Position numbers and translations under genes: made by a program. Positions 26,801 through 36,873 of a stretch of 64,000 bases of DNA are shown here, in pieces; positions within the stretch are counted from its first letter, which is position 1, and every line of letters begins with the position of its first letter. The notes beneath the pieces are model-generated. The model ran no database searches, was not told the DNA's origin, and worked only from the letters and a program-made list of their open reading frames with translations. The stretch lies in the NCBI GenBank assembly GCA_025267735.1, contig CM046294.1:38935570-38999569 (forward strand), written 5' to 3'. This DNA comes from Mactra quadrangularis. Its lineage: Eukaryota; Mollusca; Bivalvia; Venerida; Mactridae.

Positions 26801-29800
26801 TGACACAGTGCATTTTAGGATGTTTGTTTATTTCATTAAAAACATACGTTTCTTCTTCTTCATTATAAGTTTAAAGTGTATTCCGATCAGACAAAAGGCA
26901 AATCGGTTATATAACATCGGCTTTGTAACATTGATTGCAGTATCCTCCTACTGCCTATATCATTGAAAAATGCGAATAATATGAACAAATTAAATTTTCT
27001 TTCAGACAAAGCAGAACATCCCTATATTGCCCAAGGTAGAGCATATCGTGTGATAGAAAATACTCCTGGGGCGTTATCTTGTACTGTAAGAGGTGGAAAT
27101 CCTACACCAACATTATATTGGAGTTGTACTAATTTCTCACCAACACACCAATCAACTATCAACTCTAATGGTAACATTACTAAAACATTAACATGGACAC
27201 CAACGAAAACACATGAAGGAAAATGTACATGTACATCTACACAAACCAATTTTAAAACTGAGACAAAAGATGTCTCAATAGTTGTATTATGTGAGTAGAC
27301 TGTTTATCTTGAGGGTTTAGTTACCTTATCATATTGTCGTGATATTTTTACATTTATATATTTTGTTGGTTAAGTTTATGGTAATACATACATTGTATAA
27401 TATCTGTATATTTCGAAGTCCATAAGTATATTTCTAATTGTAAACATAACTTTTTACAAGCAAATTTAAAGTTGCATTCAAAATCATAGGTGAAAACAAA
27501 TTTCCGTAGGTTTTGTTTAATATGTCTCTAGCCTGTCGTATATTACCTAAAAGGTACAATTGTCTGTTGCAAAGAAGATATTTCTGTTAAATTATCTATC
27601 TAACCTCTATTTATTATTATATAATAAATGTAAGTTTCAACACTCATATGTGTATGGATGCACATGCACATCTACATTGTTTCAAGTGTCACTTTAAATA
27701 CTACTTTTTTCCAGATCCACCATCAAAGCCAATATCTAAGGTAAACGGAACTAGTATTTTCGGGGATATTTCATTCATAGAAGGTACGACAAGAAGTATA
27801 ACATGTGAAGCTGATAGTAAACCATCACCAGATAGTTATACATGGACAGGACCTTCTCATATTGATCCTCCAAATCAATCAACTATTACTTTCAGTACCA
27901 TAGAAAGGAAAGACGATGGTGCGTACGAATGTAGTGTACGTAATACCATGAATTCATCAGATAAAGGAACTATAACTGGTATCAACCATAGTACCGTCAA
28001 TGTTGTTGTACTATGTAAGTATTTGTACTAATTCATTTATCCTCTTGACGTTACGTACACCAATTATCTATATAAAAAGTAGATTGTATATATTTACAAA
28101 GGGCCTATTGTTTTTGGCTAAACTTTTACGTACCATTGAAGATGTTATGTTTGAGTCAAGTTTGTTTTTTCCGTGTCAACGTTTGTATATTCTGGTCTTA
28201 GAAATAACATATTTTATATAGTGTAGTTATATTGAGTACATTTAATTACGTCAGTGATAGTTTTCCGCTTGCAACTTAAGATATGAATTACAAAGTTGTG
28301 TATATGTAAATTATATATCGTAAGCTTTGAAAAAAACATCAAATGTCAAAATTATTTCTTTGTGCGTTTTTTATATAAGCTTTTTGTGGTACTTTTTCGT
28401 TTATTAAATCGTCTCTAAATATCATAGTTTTTAATAAATGTATAATCTAACTGTATATGACAGACGTCATGGTCACCATTGTCATGAACGCATAAGCATA
28501 ACGTATTAACTCCCATTGCAGACGCTCCTGTAGCGTTGCCGATCAATAATAAATCTTTACTTCACGGGAAAACCTTAACAATAAGATGCCCATACACAGC
28601 TGGTATGCCTAGTCAGACATCGTTTGTTTGGACCAGGAGTATTGACAACAAACAATGGGATGGTGAACACTTACATATAACACATATTGAGAAGAGCGAT
28701 GTAGCGAGGTACACCTGCCATGTTTCTAATTATATGAAGCCAAGTGGAGAGAATATTGTTTATATTGGTAATGGTACTCAAAGTTTCCATCTAGATGTAT
28801 TATGTAAGTATAACTATCGTTAAATAACAAATACGTTGTATATCAATTCGTTTTAAGCACATACCTTTTTATTGATATTGCGTTGTGATTCAATTGATGT
28901 AGATTATGTGCAAAATAGCATATACATTAACCTGTGCCATTTCGTTTGTTTTTGTTTTAGTTCGGCTTCACGCCGTAGCAACACATTGTATAGGTCATAT
29001 GACGGTGGTCAGTCAACCTACTCAGAGTTCCTGGAAATGTTACTCTCTGGAATAAATTGTTTACATACTACTTGGCGCATACTTTCTTCAGTGACTGACA
29101 ACTGCCCTTCTTAATTAGAAATCTTTGGTAGGAAGTAGGAAGACCGTAGAAATAATTCCATGACTAAGCATCCCGAAGTATGCCCCGTCCGGGAATTGAA
29201 CCTAGAACCACTCGATCAGTAAACTTGCGTGTTATCAACTGAGCTAGCGACTTGTGCCTTTTCAATTCATATTATGAATTATAATTATGTAGTTGCCATG
29301 TACTTAGGTTGCAAGTAAGTTTTACAAGTCATACATCACGACACAAATTTGCACTTAAATATTTGAAACACTGTAGATGTGGCACAAATAAAACCTTAAT
29401 ATATTAACATCTATATCAACTATATTTCTTTTATACAGATGAAGCTAATGTTACATCGTTTACAATCGATGAAATTGCATACAAAACTGTGACTAAAAAT
29501 GAAAGTGACCCAATTCAGTTTATCTGCAATGCTGACAGTAATCCGATAGCTAATATGACTATAAGTCACAACAATAAAGCACTGAATACTACGACATCTA
29601 ACATTGTGAAACACAACATATCTGAGGCAAGATGTTTCGATGCAGGAACATACATTTGTACCGCGAAAAATATGTACAACGAAGAATGCATTGTTAGCAA
29701 AGAGGTGCAGGTATTTGTAAATTGTGAGTACACTTATAATTCATTTTCCTTTGTGCATTTTATTTATTTAACAAGTAATAAAATTGAAAACTGTATGCCC

Positions 29801-32800
29801 AGTAAGTCCTCGTTTAGTTTCATTTTACTGTTTTTTTTCTTTTAATTGTTTATATACGATTCAATGCCTTAGCCTACCACCTAAATCCCTTTTAAAAATG
29901 TTTTTGTATAATACATCTTTGGAATGTTTCGAATGTAAGTTGTTACTTTATACATAACTATGTTATGTCATATATAACCACTTAATTCTTATACGGTTGA
30001 CTAAATAATTGTTTTTAAATAAGTGATAGAGCTGATACCATTTTTTTACTTACATAATTTTGAAGATGTATGTTTTGTTCACGTATAAAGTATGTCCAAA
30101 AATGTTTACAGGTTATCCTAGGACGGCAAATGAGATACATAGTAACATCACGAGTGAAAAGAACGCTACAAAAACAATAACACTGAATGTAATAGCATAT
30201 CCACCACCAACATTTATCTGGTATAAACTGGTTGATGAGAACTGGACGCTACTACATGTACATGATAATGACAACTTTGACATAAACTCATCTGCTGTCC
30301 AGACAAATCTGACAATACGAATTGTTGGAGCAAACGACTTCACACGATATAAAGTAAAGGCTGAAAACGAGTTTGGTCAAGTGGAAAAAAAATATACTCT
30401 TTCATCATATGGTTAGTTAATTATCAGATATATAAAATATAAATCAATTTTATGAATGGAATATATGTAAACATGCTAAATTTGTTTTTGCGAATTATCA
30501 AATAGTTCTACTCTTAGATGTATATCTGCATCGCAATGTTTTTTCCGTTAACCTCGATAAATAGTTTTTATTATAAAATAATCTAATTAAGTCATGTATA
30601 CATGTATGATATTATAGCATGACATATTGTATACACTGATATATTAGCTTAAATGTTATTCAGATCATTTCTAAACTTTTCGAACAGATAAGCCAGATCC
30701 TCCGATAAACTTCACACATATTGAAAGTCGCACGACAACATCATCAATACATCTTAAATGGACTCCAGGATTTGATAATGGACCACCGCAGACATTTTAC
30801 ATTAAATATAAGAGGAGTTCTGACAATGTGTGGATTTATCGTGATGTTTCTGATAATGGTAAACCAACCATGGATCTTTTATTGACTGATTTAAATGAGA
30901 ACACTCAATATGAATTTGCCATATTTGCATCAAACGTAAAGGGAAATTCAGCCGAGATAAGCTTTACTGCGACGACATTAAAAGGTAAATAACTACCTGC
31001 TACGTCATATGTATCTTACAAATGACATGCTATATATTTCTTTGAGTATGCACATTTACTTAAAATAGTGCACACTCATTTCGAAGTTTAATCAAATGTC
31101 AATTGCTATAGTTCTACTTTATTCCATTGTTTTGTAGTTTACAACACAAAATTACAAGTTTCGCCTACTAAATATTTCAAATGTTATCGATGGAACGAAT
31201 ACATGTGAAAGGCATTAATCATTTTTATGTTAGAGCTTCCAAATTTTAACGGAGGTATACATAAACCATGTAAAATTATCAGCAACAATTGAACTTTAAC
31301 TAAACTGACGAATTTGATATTTATTTTAGCCATAGAGAACCCATCTACCAGTCCCGGAGCATTGATTGGTGGTCTTACGGGTGGAATCAGTGGTGTTATT
31401 ATAGTTGTTATAGTTATGATAGTGGTTATTAGAAGATATCCATTGCTGAAAGGTAAGTAGATAAAAAAATTGCTTAATTTTTCGTTTTAACGTGCGGTTG
31501 CTAAATATACCACTTCAAATGTTTCAAAGTCTACTTCATGCTATAAAACATGACCCATGATATATGCACACGCTACAGTGAGGTCATTGTTAATTGTTTT
31601 ATTAATTGTTCACATTGAGGAATATAACAATTGTAATAATTAATTGAACAATGGCATGTTTTCACCTCAATAACATAAATATAACAATAAATTGATTCTA
31701 GTGTACTCTTTTCATTGCAGGAAGAGGTAACAATGGCCAAAATATAAGAAGGTAATATACACTTTTTAAATATCAATATTTTTGTAATTAATAGGTCCGA
31801 TTGTTGAATCACATGCCGTAATATAATCACTCGCATAGAATAAATTACAAACCAAAGTCCCTGGACATATTCTGGAATTAGAAAAATTCGATTCACAAAC
31901 AAGAAGAGGTCTGATCAAGTTTCAAAACTAAACTAAATTTAATTGACTTAAAGCAGATACAAAATGTTTTATGCAGTATGCGTTATTGTACAAAAATACT
32001 AGCATTACGCAGTGTTTTTTTTATTAAAAAACTTATGGCATTGATATATACATAATATATGTTTGTTTCGTATTTTAGACCTGATTCTGACGACTCTGAT
32101 GACGAAGACGGTAAGAACATAATTTATTAGTAATCACACACTTAATTAATGTATAAAATCATATGTATGAATATGTGAAAACACTTTTGTCCTAGATATA
32201 TAATAATGTTCACGTTGCATTTTTATCATCACCAATTTTATTTTAACGAATTCATTATAATCAATATGACAAAAACATTCTAAAATTTAATTGTTTAATT
32301 GCCATGTTGCCATTAACATTAATTGCTACGTAATTATTGCAGATGTACTAAACATAATTATTGTTATTTTATGCACAGGCTTAGTAGACAATCCAATGTA
32401 TGAATCATCAAGCAATGTTGCAGCAGTTGCCTCCACATCAGCATCAACATCAACTGATATTTACGCTAAACCAGTAAAACCTAAGAAACCAATTTTACCT
32501 GGTAAAGGAGACATATACGCTGTTGTAAATAAGACAAAGAAACAAGGTACATTTTTACGAGTCTTAGGCCAATCAGAGCTTAGAACGTACGCTTAGAATA
32601 AATTCGAACTGATTTGATTTTAGTTCATACATAACAATGTTAAATAAGGAAAACACTGATGGAACATTATGATATTTATGCATGACTTAGATGCGTTTTA
32701 GTATTTAGCACATGAATCATATTCGATGGATGATGTCTTAAAAGCAATCACTGGTGCTTTTCACAAAAATTCTTACGAAAAAAATCTTCGTAAGTCAGTT

Positions 32801-34349
32801 TCATATAATTAGCACTTCAAAGTCAGACGGATAATAAGCATAATGTTGACATTATGTTCAAAATGTATACACAATTCTACACAATTCTAATATATTTAGA
32901 ATTGATAAGCCAGAAAATGAGCGTATATTTCTTGCTTTTGACATACGAATATTGTTTTCGTAAGATTTTTTGTGAAAAACACCACTGATTTGGAAGATGC
33001 ATGTTCGTACGAGGTTTTAAATACAAACATATATAGTTCGTAGAAATATTCTTACAAATAAGAGAAGTATTCCAATTATGTCCTCGAATATAGGAATCGT
33101 CGTTATTACAAATATTACAACCAGTTTAGATAAATATACTAAGATCAATCTTTTTTCGGAATGTTTACTTCGAAATATAAAAATACATCTCCATAAGAAA
33201 CATTATCGTAGATTCTAGAAATATATCACATAACACATATTGTCATCCATTTGAAGTTAGTACTATTTAATTGTTACAGAAAAAGAGGGAATTGATAAAA
33301 CTGCACCAGGAAATAACAAAAAGCAAGACGGTATGACAGTAACTAGAAACTAAAACAAGTTGTAACGTGTATTAATAGGTGAAACATGAGTAAATAGGTC
33401 AAAATAGATTTAACTACTATAAAGTAATTTTACAAATAAAGTAAATTATGTGACATTGAAATGAGTCATATATGAATTTTTGATATGTTGTCCAATTCAA
33501 ATTTTTAACGAATTCATGTTCAAATTTTGATTAATCAATACAATGTCTTAATTGAACAGTATGCACCTAGTATACATGCTTCTTGAAAATGATTTTAATT
33601 ACTTTGCATACTTTAGATATCACTTTATTGGTTATGTCATATGTGTAAAAGGAAGCATGTCCTGTGTATGATTCTACCCTAATAATTTACTTGTTTATTA
33701 CATATTAGCTGATGTTTACGAGAATTTTTAACTTGATAATAACCCAGAAGAGAAACAAGACGTCAAACAACTCTCTCCCGGAGATCCAGCTTCAAAAGAA
33801 CCAAAGGTAATGCAAAGAATGACCAATGCAGCTTTTGTTTTAATCAATATTGTCGTTTTAGTTTCGGTTTATGTGACGCATCGTCTTAGTAAAGTATTCC
33901 TTGTCATCTAACACAACTTAATTCATGCAGATATAAGAGTCACGGAAATTGTTTCGGGGCATGATCTTAATTTTGGATTCGAATCCCGGTTGATTTAACT
34001 GTTTTATTCAATTGGATGGCAAATATCGTTTTCAGTAAATTACTATTGAAAAGTGACAAACCAGTAATGTCCATTTCGGACGTAAGGTGGGCGACCGCTG
34101 CGTATAACTCTTACAAATTGTATACACGATATCAAATATATCACTAAAGGGTTATTTGTATATCAATTCAATTTACAGCTGAAAATTGTTAACAAGGATG
34201 GTTTGATTTATGCTGATCTATTATTTAATGGTAAACCACCAGGAGAGAAGATGGTTATCATTGGTGATGATCCTACACCATATTCACAAGTTGATTTCAC
34301 AAAGAAAGCTGACCCACTTCCTGAAAGTGACGAAGAAGCTGAAAAATAA
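23843..34349 (+). CDS. Gene A: nephrin-like receptor, 8 Ig + FN3 + transmembrane + tyrosine tail
   Basis: Spliced model: 23843-23882, 24456-24809, 25256-25600, 26264-26593, 27006-27290, 27715-28014, 28522-28803, 29439-29723, 30112-30411, 30688-30984, 31330-31452, 31721-31751, 32079-32110, 32379-32546, 33280-33330, 33709-33806 and 34179-34349. Every junction is GT..AG and every phase closes. The ectodomain exons all have phase-1 boundaries. An in-frame TAA at 33729-33731 gives a 1081-residue type I membrane protein; the last 97 bases plus the final exon remain coding-like beyond it. Eight Ig domains, one FN3, a single helix and a tyrosine-rich tail are the layout of nephrin/Sns adhesion receptors, but no close match is claimed. 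The many N-x-S/T sites fit a glycosylated surface protein. Adhesion or recognition signalling is inferred. Confidence 0.8.
24456..24809 (+). CDS. Gene A exon 2: end of leader and Ig domain 1 (four-cysteine type)
   Basis: Acceptor ATTTCAG, donor GTAATT. After the leader comes an unusual Ig domain with four cysteines (LLVCT, NGICK, YTCNN, LACRN), a core Trp (LTRWTYL) and QVTVHS. It is closely related to Ig1 of gene C. Confidence 0.8.
25256..25600 (+). CDS. Gene A exon 3: Ig domain 2 (four-cysteine type)
   Basis: Starts GTQCSYC and keeps the Ig1 pattern: TFVCI, VNWNKF, KGKCIT, YTCNNSVYQVT and YMCNS. The domain ends DGTGSNWIINVK, as in gene C. Acceptor ATACAG, donor GTATTT. Confidence 0.85.
26264..26593 (+). 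CDS. Gene A exon 4: Ig domain 3
   Basis: Starts APVKSVTMNP. It has Ig cysteines in EEFTCTTSTSRP and KIYCEANN with Trp in AVYWYRH. Acceptor GATTTTAG, donor GTAAGT. Sequence upstream of 26264 in the same open frame is intron. Confidence 0.85.
27006..27290 (+). CDS. Gene A exon 5: Ig domain 4
   Basis: GALSCTVRGGNPTPTLYWSC with the closing GKCTCTST. The GGNPTPT loop is typical of I-set/C2 domains of adhesion receptors. Acceptor TTTCAG, donor GTGAGT. Confidence 0.85.
27715..28014 (+). CDS. Gene A exon 6: Ig domain 5 (absent from gene C)
   Basis: A classic I-set domain: RSITCEADSKPSPDSYTWTG with DDGAYECSVRN. Acceptor TTTCCAG, donor GTAAGT. Gene C has no equivalent between its Ig4 and Ig7-type exons. 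Confidence 0.85.
28522..28803 (+). CDS. Gene A exon 7: Ig domain 6 (absent from gene C)
   Basis: LTIRCPYTAGMPSQTSFVW with SDVARYTCHVSN. It is 282 bp, the same length as the first surviving exon of gene B (43749-43468), its clear paralogue. Acceptor TTGCAG, donor GTAAGT. Confidence 0.85.
28944..29252 (-). mobile_element. tRNA-derived SINE inside a gene A intron
   Basis: Read on the minus strand it has a tRNA-like head (GCTAGCTCAGTTGATAAC and a GGTTCAATTCCCGG B-box), a body shared with the SINE at 53578 (GGGGCATACTT, AATAATTTCTACGG, CAGTCACTG, TGTTGCTACGGCG) and a (CAAA)-rich tail. The flanks TGTGCCATTTC and TGTGCCTTTTC form a near-perfect target-site duplication. It is more diverged than the 53.6 kb copy. 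Confidence 0.8.
29439..29723 (+). CDS. Gene A exon 8: Ig domain 7, no core tryptophan
   Basis: IQFICNADSNP and DAGTYICTAKN give the two cysteines, but the expected Trp is replaced (MTISHNN). Genes B and C have MTLRHE at the same place. An extra Cys (EARCFDAG) is shared by A and C. Acceptor TATACAG, donor GTGAGT. Confidence 0.85.
30112..30411 (+). CDS. Gene A exon 9: Ig domain 8, cysteine-free
   Basis: An Ig-like fold with Trp (PTFIWYK) and the DFTRYKVKAENEFGQ end, but both canonical cysteines are missing. The same loss is seen in B and C. Acceptor TTTACAG, donor GTTAGT. Confidence 0.8.
30688..30984 (+). CDS. Gene A exon 10: fibronectin type III domain
   Basis: KPDPPINF, SSIHLKWTPGFDNGPPQTF, YIKYKRSS and TQYEFAIFASNVKG are the conserved FN3 strands. 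It is 297 bp, the same as the FN3 exon of gene C. Acceptor GAACAG, donor GTAAAT. Confidence 0.9.
31330..31452 (+). CDS. Gene A exon 11: transmembrane helix
   Basis: A short Ser/Pro-rich stalk, then a hydrophobic segment rich in Gly and Val (GALIGGLTGGISGVI and following Val/Ile), stopped by RRYPLLK. GG-containing small-residue motifs could favour helix pairing. Acceptor TTTTAG, donor GTAAGT. Confidence 0.85.
31721..33731 (+). CDS. Gene A exons 12-16: proximal cytoplasmic tail
   Basis: Exons 31721-31751, 32079-32110, 32379-32546, 33280-33330 and 33709-33731 (to the TAA) join in frame. The tail reads GRGNNGQNIRR, an acidic patch (DSDDSDDEDG), then LVDNPMYESS, a Ser/Thr/Ala run, DIYAKP, a proline-rich KPVKPKKPILPG stretch, GDIYAVV and finally ADVYENF. 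NPMY fits a PTB-domain site, YENF fits a pYxN SH2 site and the PxxP stretch an SH3 ligand. These functional readings are inferred from motif consensus. Confidence 0.65.
32748..32989. mobile_element. MITE family 1, copy 2, in a gene A tail intron
   Basis: Terminal inverted repeats are long and clean: ATCACTGGTGCTTTTCACAA at the left, mirrored by TTGTGAAAAACACCACTGAT at the right. Next to each is a TCTTACGA patch, and a further short inverted TTACGAA/TTCGTAA pair lies just inside the left end. The interior matches 12572-12795. Confidence 0.75.
33709..34349 (+). CDS. Gene A last exons: distal tail behind an in-frame stop, ITIM and ITSM motifs
   Basis: The 33709-33806 exon carries TAA at 33729-33731, yet the same frame continues open (LDNNPEEKQ...) to a GTAATG donor. 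It joins 34179-34349 in phase 0 and ends at TAA 34347-34349. The final exon contains GLIYADL, which fits the ITIM consensus, and TPYSQV, which fits the ITSM consensus TxYxx[VI]. AATAAA overlaps the stop. The open frame, charged composition and good splice sites suggest this was recently part of the protein. Possible explanations are a stop allele, an assembly error, recoding or an unseen alternative exon. Confidence 0.6.
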
Positions 34350-36873
34350 ACAGGTTGTCTTTTGTTATGGTGGTTATCACACTGTATATAATTTCTTCGT
34401 TATAACCAGATTGTGTATTGTTCATGTATACTTTAATGCATGTTGTTGTGTGATTGTATTACTGGATTAAAGTGTCACTTAAATTATTAGTGTTGATATA
34501 AATCATATATTTATATTTTCATTCAGCTAGTGTTGCTAAATATATTACTATACTGAAATCTGCGTTTTAATATGACATTGTATTTAAATAGTGATTTGTT
34601 GTTTATAGTGCACAGTGTAGTGTGTTGTTACGTCGATCAGTAGAATATAAATGCATTGAATTGTATGCAGATGACCTATTAAATGTATATGTTTATTTGT
34701 ATAGTTTATATGCTTATTATTCATTATGCTGTGTAATAGTATGTATTTATGTCAATATCAACATCATCTACTGTGATAATACTACTGTATATTTGTTGAA
34801 TTTACTAAGGAATCGGAAATAATTTCAGATGAACACAAAGGAAATTAGGCGACAATTAAAACGAGCTGCTGAAAATGACTTGACCACTTCAGCTCAGTTT
34901 TAATCACTCTGGCAAATTTGTGGATATAAATTAAATTACAAAACTGTTATGATAAAATCAGATTAATATTTATTTCGTTATATTATTATACACAGATATT
35001 AACAAAATAAGTTGTTATAATTCAGATAATATACAATATAAAACGATGTTTATACCTGTTTCTCGTATTCTCGGGGTTTCTCATATTCTTGGGACGTAAT
35101 GAAATGGTCTGAACTGAAGCATGCGACGATTTGTAATATCCGAAATTACGTCAACCTTTTACTCTGATCAATATCCAACTCGCTCCAAGTACAAAATACG
35201 ACAAAAGACTGCTTGAAACCCTAAATATGAGTGATTAAGTGTGTTAAATTTTATATGGAGAAACTTCATATTTGCCCCCAAATAACTATCTAACGACTCG
35301 TTTTTGAAAAAGCCGACGAAAGTAGGTCATGCATCATTATCACATAGATGCTTTGTCACACAAAGGTTAAACCCTAATAAATTTTACATTGCAGTTCAGA
35401 AAGTGTGTTCCACACCAATTGAAAACAAATTAATTACACGATTATTCTTGTGCCTTATTTTTTATCAAAATTGAGCTGTGACCACTGATAACCCCTTAGT
35501 TTTGGCCCCTCAGTATGGGTTTTCAAGGTACACTGTGAGTTTCTGAGCATCTGATGTTTATTTAAACTTAAATTGTCATGTTTTCATACATATGTTAATC
35601 CTGATATAATGTTTCTTTATACTCAGAACCATAGCACAGTTGAATGTTCGCTCGAATTTAAAAAAAACTAATTCCGCAGATTCAAAAACCGCCAAAAGGT
35701 TTAATTAGGAGTGAATTAGAATATCTGACCTGAATTGTAGAATAAACATGTCACTTAGAAACGAGCCTTGACTGCCAATCAAAAACCCTGAGAATATGAG
35801 AAAGCTTTTTAGTGATCCAGAGTAACAGGTAATCATTTTAAAACGTCAAATTGACCTACTTATACTTTAGTTTTGATATTTTTGTTGCTCGTACATTGAC
35901 GAAAGTTTTGTGTATTTTTTGCCACAATATAAAATTAAGCCATTCCTCTTATTTGTGCCTAATACCCAAGTATAGTCTTAACCCCCGAGAATAGGAGAAC
36001 ACAGGATACTTCATTGTGATTGAAATAGAAGAAGCGGATGTTTTTGTGATCGCCGATGTGTTTTCGAAAATATACCATAAAGTTGGCAATTCGTATTTCC
36101 CTTTATTAATATATTTGTCTCACCACGCACACATTAGTTACAGTTATATATTTATTGTAAGACGGGTATTAACAGCAGGGATGGGTTTATGCAGATTGAT
36201 AAGGATCATCCCCAACATTTGAATAATATGTTTATATGAATACCTGTATTTGTGTATGGTGATATATAGTTTATTTTGATAATATAATGTCATTATACAT
36301 GATGAAGATTCATACATATATTAGTGTTCTTTTTGTTAGTGGATATACTTTATTGCAAACGTAATTAGTCTGCCTATCTGACAGCATTGTATTTGTGTTG
36401 TGCACTAACTGTATGGTGAAGCAAACTGCAGCATTTGAAACATGAACTCAACATAACAAGTAACATATCGTAAGAGGAAAATAGTATTTAAAGAATTAGT
36501 AAATAAAGTATTATGATACATTTTACACATAGTATAATCGCAGAGTTGCTCGCAATAATATTATCAATTTTCCACCCTAGATAAAAATAAGCATATGTTA
36601 TTCTTTTTTAAAATAGTTCAAGTTGTTCAGCCGTATACCATAAAATTGGCAAAATGTTTTCTCGAAAGGTGGAAACACATGCAAAATATTGTTGAACACA
36701 AAACGTATTTCAGTATCTTAGAAAGATGGGAATACAATTGTTTTGATGAATTAGTAAACAGTTAAAACATACTGCTATTAATACGGATAATACACTGTAC
36801 ACTAAATATAACGAAGTTTATTCTAATGTACATAATATGCTTTAAAACTTTCAATGCAGTTAGAACAATGAGC
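34350..36873. other. Gap between convergent genes A (+) and B (-)
   Basis: Holds the 3' UTRs of both genes and one inverted-repeat element at about 35055-36005. An AATAAA-type signal for B (TTTATT on the plus strand) occurs near 36816, and A has one overlapping its stop. I see no other coding exon. Confidence 0.5.
35055..36005. mobile_element. 950-bp inverted-repeat DNA element
   Basis: Left end CCTGTTTCTCGTATTCTCGG, right end CCGAGAATAGGAGAACACAGG, which are imperfect inverted repeats. TA-rich flanks could be the target. Internal patches (CCTGAGAATATGAGAAAG) repeat the terminal theme. No transposase frame is visible. Confidence 0.5.

Noticed and set aside
30113..30343. Minus-strand frame opposite gene A Ig8
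   Set aside because: Antisense shadow of a well-supported exon; similar shadows over 27022-27249, 58896-59138 and 59698-59907 were dropped too.
33935..34020. GGATTCGAATCCCGG patch resembling a tRNA B-box in a gene A intron
   Set aside because: No A-box or SINE body was found; too short to call.
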